Positions 44,416 through 57,200 of a stretch of 64,000 bases of DNA are shown here, one piece after another. The first letter of the stretch is position 1. Each line of letters starts with the position of its first letter. Source of the stretch: Zooshikella sp050749885 (GTDB taxonomy: Bacteria > Pseudomonadota > Gammaproteobacteria > Pseudomonadales > Zooshikellaceae); NCBI RefSeq assembly GCF_050749885.1, contig NZ_JBOIUB010000001.1:1178001-1242000 (forward strand). The letters are read 5' to 3'. A model generated the notes under the pieces. That model was not told where the DNA came from. It did no database searches and was given only the letters and a program-made list of their open reading frames with translations. The translations under genes were made by a program, and so were the position numbers.

Positions 44416-45735
44416 ATGCAACAAAAAATAAATCTCTCAAAAGCTGTTGCTGATAACAATTATCACTTTGATGATATTCACTCACCTTTAACCCATAAAG
44501 AAGCGCTAGAGGAAGCCTCTCGCTGTCTTTATTGCTATAATGCTCCCTGCATAACTGCCTGCCCTACTCATATTAACATCCCCGATTTTATTAGAAAAAT
44601 AAGTACAAATAACTTACAAGGCTCAGCTCAAACAATATTAAGCGAAAATATATTTGGCGGTAGTTGTGCTCGAGTATGCCCAACGGAAATTTTATGCGAA
44701 CACGCCTGTGTCAGAAATACTCATCCTGAATCAAACCCCGTAAAAATAGGTTTATTACAACGACATGCCATTGATAACATACAAGGTGAGTATCCATTTG
44801 TACGTAAAAGCGATACCAATAAAAAAATCGCGGTTATCGGTGCTGGACCTGCAGGTATTTCCTGTGCCCATAAGCTGGCTCAGTTAGGCCATGCTATCGA
44901 TATTTTCGAGAAGGAAAGCAAGATTGGAGGCCTAAATGAATATGGGATTGCTTCTTATAAACTAGTAAACAATTATTCTGAGTTAGAAATTAATAAAATA
45001 CTAGACATAGGCAATATAAATATTTTTACAAAAAAAACATTGGGCGATAATCTTTTTTTGAATGACTTACTCGATAGATACCATGCAGTATTTATAGCTA
45101 TAGGGTTAGCTAGCGCAAGAAAGCTAAATATTCCAGGCGAGTCATTGCCAAACGTTCTAGATGCCACACACTTTATTCATACTATTCGTCAGCACCAAAT
45201 TCAAGAAAGTTTAAAAGGGAAATCTGCTATTGTCATTGGTGGTGGAAATACAGCTATTGATGTGGCCGTACAGCTTAAAAAACTTGGAGCAGGTAAAGTG
45301 ACATTAGCCTATCGACGTGGATATCAACACATGTCTGCCACTCTAAAAGAACAACAGCTTGCTCAACTACATGATGTACACAAAGAAACTTGGTTTAATC
45401 CTATTAAAATTGACCAATTAACTGATAAAAAATTAGCGGTTACTTTTCATATTCAGACTCATGAAATACCTCAGGAAACAATTACATTAACAGCCGACTA
45501 TGTATTTAAAGCTATTGGCCAAACCTTATGTACACAATCTCTTTTTAGACAAAACCAAAGTACTTTATCTGTGCACCAACGAAAAATAGCCGTTAATGAT
45601 AACTACCAAACATCAATACCCAGTGTTTTTGCTGGAGGCGACTGTATCTATAAGGGGCAAGATCTTACCGTATATGCGGTGCAGCAAGGAAAGGAAGCAG
45701 CAGAAAGTATTCACTCTTATATTATAGGAGATTAA
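44416..45735 (+). CDS. preT: Dihydropyrimidine dehydrogenase (NAD+) subunit PreT
   Basis: PreT is the flavin/Fe-S electron-input subunit that passes electrons between NAD(H) and PreA for reduction of uracil or thymine. The N-terminal domain has the cysteine clusters CLYCYNAPCITACPTHINIP and GSCARVCPTEILCEHAC. FAD and NAD(P) motifs follow at VIGAGPAGISCAHKLAQLG and VIGGGNTAIDVAVQLKKLG. GGGG precedes the ATG by five bases. preA follows after four bases, so they form one operon. 439 aa is slightly longer than E. coli PreT. Confidence 0.94.
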   Translation: MQQKINLSKAVADNNYHFDDIHSPLTHKEALEEASRCLYCYNAPCITACPTHINIPDFIRKISTNNLQGSAQTILSENIFGGSCARVCPTEILCEHACVRNTHPESNPVKIGLLQRHAIDNIQGEYPFVRKSDTNKKIAVIGAGPAGISCAHKLAQLGHAIDIFEKESKIGGLNEYGIASYKLVNNYSELEINKILDIGNINIFTKKTLGDNLFLNDLLDRYHAVFIAIGLASARKLNIPGESLPNVLDATHFIHTIRQHQIQESLKGKSAIVIGGGNTAIDVAVQLKKLGAGKVTLAYRRGYQHMSATLKEQQLAQLHDVHKETWFNPIKIDQLTDKKLAVTFHIQTHEIPQETITLTADYVFKAIGQTLCTQSLFRQNQSTLSVHQRKIAVNDNYQTSIPSVFAGGDCIYKGQDLTVYAVQQGKEAAESIHSYIIGD

Positions 45736-45739
45736 TAAT

Positions 45740-47029
45740 ATGAGTATTTTAGCGAGTAACTTTGCAGGAATATCTTCTCCTAATCCTTTTTGGCTAGCTT
45801 CTGCGCCTCCTACCGATAAAGCTTATAATATTAATCGCGCCTTTGAAGCTGGCTGGGGTGGAGCTGTTTGGAAAACGTTGGGGGAGGATCCACACCCAAT
45901 AAATTTATCATCACGTTATTCAGCACATCATGACATGTACGGTAATCTAATTGGTATTAATAATATCGAGTTAATTTCCGACCGACCACTTGACACCAAC
46001 CTTGCAGAAATTCGTGCAATGAAACGTAAATGGCCTGATCGAGCTATTATTGTTTCTTTAATGGTTCCTTGTAAAGAAGAGGCATGGCGTACCATACTTA
46101 GAAAAGTTGAGGACACAGGTGCTGATGGAATAGAACTCAATTTTGGTTGTCCTCATGGTATGCCAGAACGTGGAATGGGGTCCGCGGTTGGTCAAGTACC
46201 AGAATTTGTAGAACAGATCACCGCATGGTGTAAGCATTACACGCGCATGCCAGTGATTGTTAAACTAACACCCAATATCACAAATATTCTACAACCTGCA
46301 CAAGCCGCTCTTCGTGGTGGTGCTGATGCCGTTTCACTTATTAATACCATAAATTCTATTACTGGAGTCGACTTAAATACTCTTAAAGCCCGCCCAAATG
46401 TTGATGGTTATGTTACCAGTGGAGGTTACTGTGGACCTGCAGTAAAACCTATCGCATTAAATATGGTCAGCCAAATTGCTAGGAATGAAGACACACAAAG
46501 TCTACCCATATCAGGTATCGGCGGAATTACTACGTGGCATGATGCAGCTGAATTTATGGTCCTTGGAGCCCACAATGTGCAAATTTGTACTGCTGCAATG
46601 GTCTATGGTTTTTCAATTATTGATGAGTTAACTGATGGTTTAACTCAATGGATGAAAATTAAAGGCTATCAAAAGCTAAGCGATTTTATTGGTATTGTCG
46701 TCCCCCGCATTACTGATTGGAAATATTTAAACCTAAATTACAAGACAATCGCTTCTATTAACCCTGATGCATGTATTGGTTGTGGTCGTTGTTATGCAGC
46801 CTGTGAAGATACATCCCACCAAGCTATTCAGCCCGCTGAGCATAATAACCGAAAAGTGTACTCTATTATTGAAGATAACTGCGTAGGCTGTAACTTATGC
46901 GAAATTACGTGCCCAGAACATGATTGTATAACTATGGTCACGCAAGAGAATAAAAAGCCATACTTAAACTGGACACAGCATCCGAATAATCCAATGTGTG
47001 AAAAAAAAATTGAAAAGGTCACAGCCTAG
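45740..47029 (+). CDS. preA: Dihydropyrimidine dehydrogenase (NAD+) subunit PreA
   Basis: PreA carries the FMN-binding dihydroorotate-dehydrogenase-like barrel (about 1-300; GIELNFGCPHGMPERGMG with the substrate loop) and a C-terminal pair of 4Fe-4S sites, CIGCGRCYAACEDTSH and CVGCNLCEITCPEHDC. It reduces the pyrimidine ring in the reductive catabolic route. 429 residues, with all cysteines present. Together with preT it makes the complete enzyme, but no hydantoinase or beta-ureidopropionase gene follows; the island's NRPS is convergent. Confidence 0.95.
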   Translation: MSILASNFAGISSPNPFWLASAPPTDKAYNINRAFEAGWGGAVWKTLGEDPHPINLSSRYSAHHDMYGNLIGINNIELISDRPLDTNLAEIRAMKRKWPDRAIIVSLMVPCKEEAWRTILRKVEDTGADGIELNFGCPHGMPERGMGSAVGQVPEFVEQITAWCKHYTRMPVIVKLTPNITNILQPAQAALRGGADAVSLINTINSITGVDLNTLKARPNVDGYVTSGGYCGPAVKPIALNMVSQIARNEDTQSLPISGIGGITTWHDAAEFMVLGAHNVQICTAAMVYGFSIIDELTDGLTQWMKIKGYQKLSDFIGIVVPRITDWKYLNLNYKTIASINPDACIGCGRCYAACEDTSHQAIQPAEHNNRKVYSIIEDNCVGCNLCEITCPEHDCITMVTQENKKPYLNWTQHPNNPMCEKKIEKVTA

Positions 47030-47062
47030 GGCCTGTGAACACTATGTTTTTACGTTGACCAG

Positions 47063-47122
47063 GAGCGCTGCACTGCTGGCCTTTGCATATAACAAATACA
47101 TATAGATCTAAGTACAGCGCTC
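47063..47122. repeat. 8-bp inverted repeat between preA and the NRPS
   Basis: GAGCGCTG (47063-47070) and CAGCGCTC (47115-47122) are perfect inverted copies 44 bp apart in the convergent gap. Without adjacent T runs they do not look like a normal terminator. It may be a boundary remnant of the island or a long-range stem. Confidence 0.4.
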
Positions 47123-47158
47123 ATTCAATCATCAAAAGAACTTACTATAAACTTTCTT

Positions 47159-50100
47159 CTAATAAATCATCTCGTCTTCTTTAGTTTTAGTTTGTTCCTT
47201 AGATACTTGTAAAATCGACACTATTACACTCACAATAGAATGAACATTTTTAGGTCTTAACATAGACACATGGCCTCCTTCGACCTTATATTCGTCAACT
47301 TTTTGAGCACAGTATTGGTTATAACTTAGCCGTGCCAATGTGATCTTATTGGCTATAAAGGATTCTGCACCGTATAAAAAATACAGCTTACCTTGTAGTT
47401 TTCCACTAGGTACATACTGCTCAAATAAAGCCTCTTGAGCTGCATACACTTGTAAAAACCCATCAAGCAACTGATGATTACCATTAGCAGGTAATAGCCC
47501 TCCTGTAACCATTAACTGCTTGAGCTGCTCCTTAGGTTCAAGTGACTCATTATTTACAGGTTGAGGCATTTCCCTAGTAAATTCATCAACTACTTGCAGC
47601 ACTTTTTGGGCAACGCTCATGTCAGACATCGTTATTATCTCATTTGCCAAAATACTGTTAGATAATACGGTATCTAAAATAATGACCTTTACTTCATGTC
47701 CTAATGCTTCAAGCTTTCGGGCAAGCTCAAATACTACCCGTCCACCAAATGAGTGTCCTAATAAAAAGTAAGGACCTTTTGTTTGTTCAGCAATAATGGC
47801 TTTTAAATAGCAATCGATTAATAGCTCCCAATCATCATGAGGATGTTCAATGCCATCCAAACCTTTCGCTTCAAAAACTAATACCTGGGCATGCTTACTT
47901 AACTTGTCTGACAGTGCCTGATAAGCAATACTAAAACCACCTGCCCCAGGTACACAATATAATTTAGGCAGTGTAGGGGTAGTTGCCCCCTCAACAGACA
48001 ACCTGACCAAAGGTATCCACTCTCGCACTCTGTTATCTGCTCTTTGCTGATCAATAAATGCAGCTAACTCTTTTAAATTTCCATAAGCAAATATATCCCT
48101 TACCGCTATTTGGGTGTCAAGATTATCGTTAATCGTTGCCACCAGCTGCATGACTAATAAAGAATGTCCACCCAAGTCAAAAAAGTTCGCATTGATACTA
48201 ATAGATTGATCTATTTTTAATAAGTCTTGCCATATAACCACTAATTCAATTTCAGTGGGTGTCGAAGGCGCTATAAACTTATCTGCCATATGTATATATT
48301 CAGGTGCCGGTAAAGCCTTACGATTAATTTTTCCATTGGGGGTTAATGGTAATTTATCCAGCACCACCCACCCCGAGGGCACCATATAATCCGGCAATTG
48401 TTGTTTTAAGGTATTTTTTAATTCATCCAGTAATACATTTCCTGTTTGTTCATCATCCGTCGCGACAATATACGCCACTATGCGTTTATCCCCAGCTCGA
48501 TCTTCTTGTACAACCACCACCGTTTCTTGTACCGATGGTTGTTGTACTAACACCGCTTCGATTTCACCCAGCTCAATTCGAAAACCACGGATTTTGACTT
48601 GATGATCAATACGACCAATAAACTCTAAATTACCATCCGGTAACCAGCGAACTAAGTCGCCAGTACGGTATAAACGTGCATTAGGATCGTCACTAAAGGG
48701 ATTAGCAATGAACTTTTCAGCGGTTAATGCTGAGCGATTTAAATAGCCACGGGCCAAACCGACACCACTAACTAATAACTCACCAGGCACACCAATAGGT
48801 TGTAGTTGGTTAGCCTGGTTAACAACATAGCATTGATGATTTTTTAGTGGTTTACCGATTGGGGGATAATCCCCAATAGAGCAGGTCTTGACTTGTTCTA
48901 CCGTCACCACATGAGTTTCAGAGGGACCATAATGGTTCCATAAACTACAACATGGATGATCTTGAAGAAATTGAGATAAACTTCCCGTTATCTGTAGTGC
49001 TTCACCTGCAGTAATAATCTCTTGCAGATTAGTTAAATGAACATCATATCTAATCACATAGTCGGTTAATACATTTAATAGAGCAGGTACAATAAATAGG
49101 CGCTCAATACCATGATGGATTAATACATCAACCAACTTAGATATATTCAAACGTGCATCATTATTTACTAGCACGAGGCGACTACCTGTAAACCAGCTTG
49201 TGACAATCTCTTGTAGAGCAACATCAAAGGTCATCGTAGTAAACTGTAACGTATTCATTGCATGAGTTAACTGCCCACTCAATGCTTGCTGATGGACTAT
49301 ATTCACTACAGTTTTGTGCTGCTGCAATACCCCTTTTGGTTTTCCTGTCGAGCCGGAGGTATAAATCACATAGGCCAGGTTATCGGGATTACATAGTACA
49401 TACGGTTGGTGAGTTAGGTGGTTTTCTATGATATGCCAATCAGTATCTAAACAGATTAATTGACTTGCGTTGCAGCTCAACAATTCCGTTAGTTGTATTT
49501 GTGTCAGTACGAATGCTGGCTGGCAATCATCCAGTATGGCTTGCAATCTTGCTTGCGGAGCAGAAGGATCTAACGGCACATAAGCCCCACCGGCTTTTAA
49601 AATACCCAATAACCCAATGACCATTTCCAAGCTCCGTTCAAGACAGAGTCCCACCAAGGTATCGGGCTTCACCCCTTGCTCAATTAAATAATGGGCCAGC
49701 TGATTGCTGCGCTGATTGAGTTCACCATAGGTCAGTTGCTGCTCTTCAAATACCACGGCGATAGCATTGGGATTTTTTTCTGCCTGGGCTTCAAATAATT
49801 CGTGGATACAGTGATTAGTTGGGTAAGGTGCGTTAGTTTGGTTCCAGTCCACCAGTAACTGTTGGGTTTCTTTTTCCGTGAGTAGGTTAAGTTGTGTAAC
49901 CGCAGCCGTTGCAGCTGCTTGAGTCATTGCCAGGAGTAATTGTTGTAAATGCCCTAATAGACGACTCATGGTGTCTTCTGTATAGCGCAGGGGTTGGTAC
50001 AGCAGTTTAAAGTGTAGCTGTTTTCCTGGAAGCACCAATAAACTCAAAGGATAGTTCGTCTGCTCACCGGCGATAACCTGACCAATAATAAATTGGCCTG

Positions 50101-51274
50101 ACAAGTCAGACTGTTGTTGGTTGAGTGACTCATCTAAAGGATAGTTTTCAAACACTATCAGCGATTCAAATAACCCGTAACCACTACCTACTTCACTCCA
50201 ACGTTGAATGTCCACTAATGGGGCATAACTGTATTGGTCGTGACTGACTTGCACCTGATGCAATTGTTGCAAACAGTCAGCTAGTGAAGGGTTATCAGTT
50301 AGTTGTAACCGTATTGGCACACTGTTAATAAACAGCCCGACCATGTGTTCCACATCGGGTAGCTCATCGGGTCGCCCTGAGCGCGTGCTACCAAACACCA
50401 CATCCTGCTCACCACTGTAACGACTGAGCAATAACCCCCATGCGGCTTGCACCACGCTATTCAGCGTCACTTGTTGGCTCTGAGCCAGTTGTTGCAGTTG
50501 TTCTGTTAACGTCGTGGAAAGAGTTAAGCCTGTTTCTTGTTGAGCCTGTTCCTCTGCTGTGGTGGGTAATAAGTGAGCAAGGGGTAACACAGTTGGGGTC
50601 GTAAACCCCGCTAAATAGTGGCGCCAATACGCAGCTGCGTGTTCGCTGCTTTGTTGTTGTAACCAGGCGATATAGGCTCGGTAAGGTGCTATGGGCGATA
50701 AGCTATCCGATTGTGGGTGACTGCCTTGTTGATACAAGGTAAAGAGCTCTTTAAAGAGAATAGGCAAACACCAGCCGTCTAATAAGGCGTGATGGTGACG
50801 CCAGATAAACCAATAGTCAGCAGGCCCTGTTTGCGCTAAGGTAAAATCCATTAGCGGTGCCTGCTGCGGATCAACCTTATGGACTACTTTCAGTAGTGCC
50901 TGAACATGAGACTGTTGTTCGGCTTCATTTAAATGTTGCCAGTCCAACGTTTGCCAAGACGCATGTGCCTGCGTTTGCACCAGCTGGAGTGTTTGCCCTT
51001 CCACCGGTACAAAGGCTGTACGCAGTACGGCATGACGAGCGATCAGTTGTTGCCAACATTGTTCAAACCGCTGAGAGTCAAGCTGGTGCAATTGAACACC
51101 CAGCTGGGTCATATAAACGCCCGTGTCGCTATTCAGCTCACTGTGAAATAACATCCCTTGCTGCATGGGGGTACTGGGATACAGATCTTCCAGTGTTGGG
51201 TAGACTTGCTGTAACTGATCCAACTCGGGTTGAGTCAGCTGCACTAGTGGGAAGTCTGAAGGGGTATAGCCACC
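47159..51274 (-). other. NRPS module 3: DCL-type condensation, adenylation, thiolation, thioesterase
   Basis: C3 has YPSTPMQQGMLFH and HHALLDGWC, typical of DCL domains that follow epimerases, consistent with a D-residue donor. A3 pocket residues (FDVALQEI, IVPALL, ITAGEA, NHYGPSETHVV) give D-V-Q-F-I-A-H-V-V-K, very close to proline codes, so Pro or a substituted proline is predicted. The thioesterase carries the nucleophile serine in GHSFGG and the histidine in GGHVSML and would hydrolyse or cyclise the chain. Because only three residues are added, release as a free acid, an amide with an added amine or a small cyclic product are all possible. Confidence 0.8.
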
Positions 51275-54200
51275 TGTTGCGCTGATACAGTGCTGAATAA
51301 TGGCGGTTAAATACCTATGATATTTATCCGCCAGTTGAGTGATGTGAGCTGCGCTAAACTGGCCTTGGTGGTAATCCAGGGCGAGTTGCCATTGCCCCTC
51401 AATAACCAAACAGTTGAAGCCTAATACATGTTCCCGTTGTAATTGACCACCAACACTATCTCCCGTGGTTGTGCCCAGTAACTGGATATCACCCTCTGAC
51501 ATAGTTTGATTAAACTGACCTAAGTAATTAAAGACGATCTCAGAGGGACGATGATCTGCTAAGGTGCCAGGTTGAAAACGCTGTAAAATACCATAGTCGA
51601 TGCCTTTATTCGGAATCTGCCGTAACTGCTCTTTTACTACTTTAATATGCTCACCAATGTGTCCAGTTCCCGCTACGGTGGTCGCTTTATGTAAATACAC
51701 CGGGTAAACCGAGGTAAACCAACCAACGGTTTCACTCAAGTTGATGTCGTCACACAGAGCTTCACGGCCATGCCCCTCTAAATCCACCCGGAGGCTATCA
51801 CCTCCTGACCACTCTGTTACTGCTAACAATAATGCGGTTAATAACAGGTCATTGATCTGGGTGTGATAGCAGCCATTCGCCTGTTGTAATAATTGCTGCG
51901 TCAAGGTCTCATTTAATGGTAATACGTGACGTGCCGTACGTTGCTGATTAAAACTGTCGGTGCTCATCAGTGGCATCGCGGGTAGCGATTCGAACGGTTG
52001 ACTCACTACTTGCTGCCAATAACCCACGGTTTGCTGGCATGCAGGTGACTCACTGTACGTTTTTAGATACCTCGCCCAGCGTTGATAACTTGAGGTTTTA
52101 GGTGCTAACTTCACGGAGGCGGTGCCATTAAATTGTTCAATGGCGTGCTGTAAGTCTTGCACTAAGACCCGCCACGACACGCCGTCGACAATCAAGTGAT
52201 GCATGATCCAAATCAATTCACTATTGGCCGTTGCTTCATCAACGATCCACAGCCAGCGACTTAAGGGTGGTTGTGATAAATCAAAGCTGGCTTGGAGTTG
52301 ATTGGCATGATCACGAATCCGTCGCCGATTTGCGTCGTCTGTCATGGAAGTCACTGACAAGCAATGTAGGGTATCGGTGATGACCTGCAAATCTAGCGTA
52401 TGATAATTAGCCTGCCAAACCGATGCATGCTGTTCAAATGCTAAACGCAATACATCATGGCGTGCCACTATCGCTAACAATGCGTGTTGTAACGCGGTTT
52501 GGGTGGTGTTAGGCGGTAACTGGATACTCAGCGCCTGATTAAAGTGATGAGCATCCGTTAATTGTGTCGTTAAAAAATGCTGTTGAATCGGTAATAAGGT
52601 TTGTTCACCATCAACCGCCACTTGAGGTATTTTCGTATCGATCACTGTCGTCACGTGCAAGGCCAGTTCGGCAATGGTTTGGTAGGTAAATAACTGACGC
52701 GTCGTCAGTGCCAAGCCTGCGCGTTGTGCCCTGGATGCCACTTGTATGGCTTTAATCGAATCCCCCCCTACCGTAAAAAAGTTAGCTTGCGTACTCACCC
52801 GCGCTATACCCAGCACCGCTTGCCAAATCTCACAAAGCTGGCTTTCAATCATAGAGGTGGGCACAACATAATCGGCTTGGGGTGTATAGTCTGGTTCTGG
52901 TAAAGCCTTACGATCAATTTTTCCATTGGGGGTTAACGGTAATTTATCCAACACCACCCACACTGAGGGCACCATATAATCCGGCAGTTGTTGTTTTAAG
53001 GTATGTTTTAATTCACTCCGTAATGCACTTTCTGTTTGTTCATCATCCGTGGCAACAATATACGCCACTAACCGTTTATCACCCAATTGATCCTCACGCG
53101 CCACCACAACGGTTTCTTGTACTGATGGCTGTTGAGCTAACACTGCTTCGATTTCACCCAGCTCAATTCGAAAGCCACGGATTTTGACTTGATGATCGAT
53201 ACGACCAATAAACTCTAAATTACCATCCGGTAACCAGCGGACTAAGTCACCAGTACGGTATAAACGCGCATTCGGATCGTCACTAAAGGGGTGAGCAATG
53301 AATTTTTCCGCAGTTAATTCCGGGCGATTTAAATAGCCACGGGCAAGGCCCGCACCACCCACATAAAGCTCCCCAGGAATACCTATGGGTAATAAGGTTT
53401 GCTCAGGAGAAAATACATATGCGGTTGTATTACTAATAGGGCATCCAATAGGTATGGGTTGATTTTTAGTCCTATTGGGCGAAATGTTAAAACAACAAGT
53501 AAAGGTTGTATTTTCAGTAGGGCCATAACCATTAATAACAGTTAAGTCTGGACACGCCGCATACAGCTTGGCAACAGAGTGAGGTGAAACAACATCACCG
53601 CCTGTTAGAATATACTTTAGAGAAGAAGTACGAGGGGCATCAGTTACAAAATGATCAAATAAGCCAGAGGTTAACCACATCGTATTGATTTCATGATGGT
53701 TTATAAAATCATTAAATTGGTTTAGATCCAGTATTGGCTGTGGGTATAGGGCCAGTCGTCCTCCATTGAGTAAAGCCCCCCACACTTCGAATGTAGCGGC
53801 ATCAAACGTAATGGTCGCACATTGGCCTATTACGGTTTTTTCATTTAAAGGAACATAATCATTATTTATGACTAAACGTGTTACTGCGGTGTGAGGTATA
53901 AGAACTCCCTTAGGCTTACCCGTCGAGCCTGAGGTATAAATCACATAGGCTAAACTCTTTGAATTAAGGTGTAAAACCTCTTTAGCGATATTACTCTTTG
54001 GATATTTGGACAATAATTGCAGCCCTACCTTAGTATCTAAATAGATCGGAGTCATATTGGCCACCTTAGGTATTAAATCTCTCAGTGCATACTGAGTAAC
54101 CATTAATTTAATACCACTGTCTTCGATCATATAACTCAATCGCTCAACCGGATAACTTGGATCTAACGGCACATAAGCTCCACCGGCTTTTAAAATACCC

Positions 54201-57200
54201 AATAACCCGATGATCATTTCCAAGCTGCGCTCAATACAGAGTCCCACTAAGGTATCGGGCTTCACCCCTTGCTCAATTAAATAATGGGCCAGCTGATTGC
54301 TGCGCTGATTGAGTTCACCATAGGTCAGCTGCTGCTCTTCAAATACCACGGCGATAGCATTGGGATTTTTTTCTGCCTGGGCTTCAAATAATTCGTGGAT
54401 ACAGTGATTAGTTGGGCAAGGTGCGTTAGTTTGGTTCCAGTCCACCAGTAACTGTTGGGTTTCTTTTTCCGTGAGCAGGGTTAATGTATTGACTGGCTGA
54501 TCGGGCTTGGCAACAGTTCCAATGAGTAGCTGGTTAAAGTGACCAGCCATACGTTCAATAGTCGCTGTTTCAAATAGCTGGGTATTATATTCCCAATCCA
54601 GTATTAGCCCTTCGGTTTGCTCTGATACATTTAAGGTTAAATCAAACTTTGCAATGGTGAATTCTGGCGTTTGGACTGATACGGTTAGCTCCGGTAAGTT
54701 CAGTGAATGTTGCTGATTATTTTGTAACGCCAGCATCACTTGGAACAGTGGGTGATGGCTGAGGTGGCGGCTGGGTTGTAGCACATCCACTAATTGTTCA
54801 AACGGCACTTGTTGATGCGCATAGGCATCTAGTGCTGTCTGTTTGCATTCCTGAAGTAAGCTTTTAAATGTGGGATTAGCGGATAAATCGGCCCGCATCA
54901 CCAGTGTATTCACAAAAAAACCTATCAGTGATGCTACTTCACTTTGTTCTCGGTTAGCGATGGGTGTGCCTATAACAATATCTGTTTCCCCACTATAACG
55001 GCTTAATAAAATGGAAAATGCCGCGTGCAACCCCATAAACAACGTAGCACCTTGACTGACACAATACCGATTAAACGCATCACTCACGGTTTTATCGATC
55101 ACATGTTGATACGTAGCGCCCTCAAAGGTTTGCATGGAAGGACGAGGATGATCCAGTGGCAGCTGATGGACTTCGGGCAACCCTTGCAGTTGTTCACGCC
55201 AATACTCTACCTGTTGTGCTAGAACTTCACCTTGTAAATAACCCCGCTGCCATAACGCATAATCGGCATATTGGATTGTTAAGGGAGGTAAGGGGTTAGC
55301 GTGGCCTTGACAGTAGGCATGATATAACGTGTTTAATTCATTAATTAATACACCAATCGACCAGCCATCTGCGGCAATATGATGCATCGTCAGTAATAAC
55401 AGTGCTTGTTGATCCGCTAATTTTAATAACTGACCACGTAATAGGCAGTCTTGGCTTAAATCAAACGGTTTTATCGCTTCAGCTAATTGATGCTTTTGAA
55501 TCGACGCTTGTAATGCATCACCTTCTAGAGTGTGCAAGTCGATAACTTCAATAGTCCAATCTATGGGTAATGGCATCACCTGCTGGTAAGCTTGACCGTC
55601 GATGGTTATAAAACGAGTGCGTAAACTCTCATGCCGCTCAATAATCGTTGTTAAGGCTTGGTTAAGTGCACAAAAGTTTAGATAACCTTCCAGTAATAAT
55701 GCTCCAGGGATATTGTAGTGCGCACTGTTCTCCTCCAGCTGATCAATAAACCATAACCGTTGCTGAGCATATGATAGTGGTAGTTCTGTCTCCAGGGGGT
55801 TTCTGGGAGTAATAGCAGGAATAGTTAGCGCACCCAATGAATGATGATTCTTGTGTTGATCGATGAGTGTGGCTATGTCAGACAGAAGAGGTATATTGAA
55901 TAATGCTTTTACCGTTATCTCGAATGAAAAAGCGTCTCGAATTTGGCTCACTAACCGTACTGCAAGTAAAGAGTGCCCCCCTAGTTCAAAGAAGTTTGCA
56001 TGGCAACTAATCGGCTGATTAATTTGTAATAAGGCTTGCCATATAACCACTAATTCAATTTCAGTGGGTGTCGAAGGTGCTATAAACTCATCGACCATAT
56101 GCCTATATTCAGGTGCGGGTAAAGCCTTACGATCAATTTTTCCATTGGGGGTTAATGGTAATTTATCCAACACCACCCACCCTGAGGGCACCATATAATC
56201 CGGCAACTGTTGTTTTAAGGTATTTTTTAAGTTATCCAGTAATGCATTTTCTGTTTGTTCATCACCCGTCGCAACAATATACGCCACTAAGCGTTTATCC
56301 CCAGCTTGATCCTCTCGTGCCACCACTACGGTTTCTTGCACTGATGGTTGTTGTACTAACACCGCTTCAATTTCACCCAGTTCAATTCGAAAACCACGGA
56401 TTTTGACTTGATGATCGATACGACCGATAAATTCTAAATTACCATCTGGTAACCAGCGCACTAAATCACCAGTGCGATATAAACGCGCATTCGGGTTATC
56501 ACTAAAGGGATGAGCAATGAATTTTTCCGCCGTTAATTCTGGGCGGTTTAAATAACCTCTCGCCAGACCCGCACCACCTATATAAAGTTCACCGGGGACA
56601 CCTATGGGTAATAGGGTTTGCTCCGGAGAAAGTACATATGCGGTTGTATTACTAATGGGTTTCCCTATAGTAGGCTCTTGGCTACTTCCTTCTATAATCT
56701 CAATGAACGTAGAGTAAGTTGTATCTTCTGAGGGACCGTAAAGATTGAATACTTTTTCAACGCTGGTTTCTTGATAAAGTCTATTAACTAAACTTTTTGT
56801 CAAAGGTTCCCCTGCTAAATTGATAATCTTTACACTTGAGGGAATAGCCCTTTCATCAAGTAATGCCTTAGCGATTGAAGGGACTGTATTTAAGAGAGTA
56901 GTCTGATTATTAATGCAATTTTTTATTGTCAAAGCATTAGTTACTAACAAGATTTTCTTGCCGAAAGATAGACTAACAAAAATTTCAAAAATACTAAGAT
57001 CGAAATTGATGGACGTGCTTGCAATAAATACTTCTATCGATTTTGATCCGTAAATAGCATTTGACCATGAAATTAAGGCTGCAGTGCTTTTATGTCTAAT
57101 TTCAATTCCCTTAGGCTTACCCGTCGAACCCGAAGTATAAATCACATAGGCTAAACTCTTTGAATTAAAGTGTAAAACCTCTTTAGCGATATTACTCTTT

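Noticed and set aside
47028..47050. Insertion-sequence-like terminal string GGGCCTGTGAACAC near the preA stop
   Set aside because: No matching inverted partner, target-site duplication or transposase is present.
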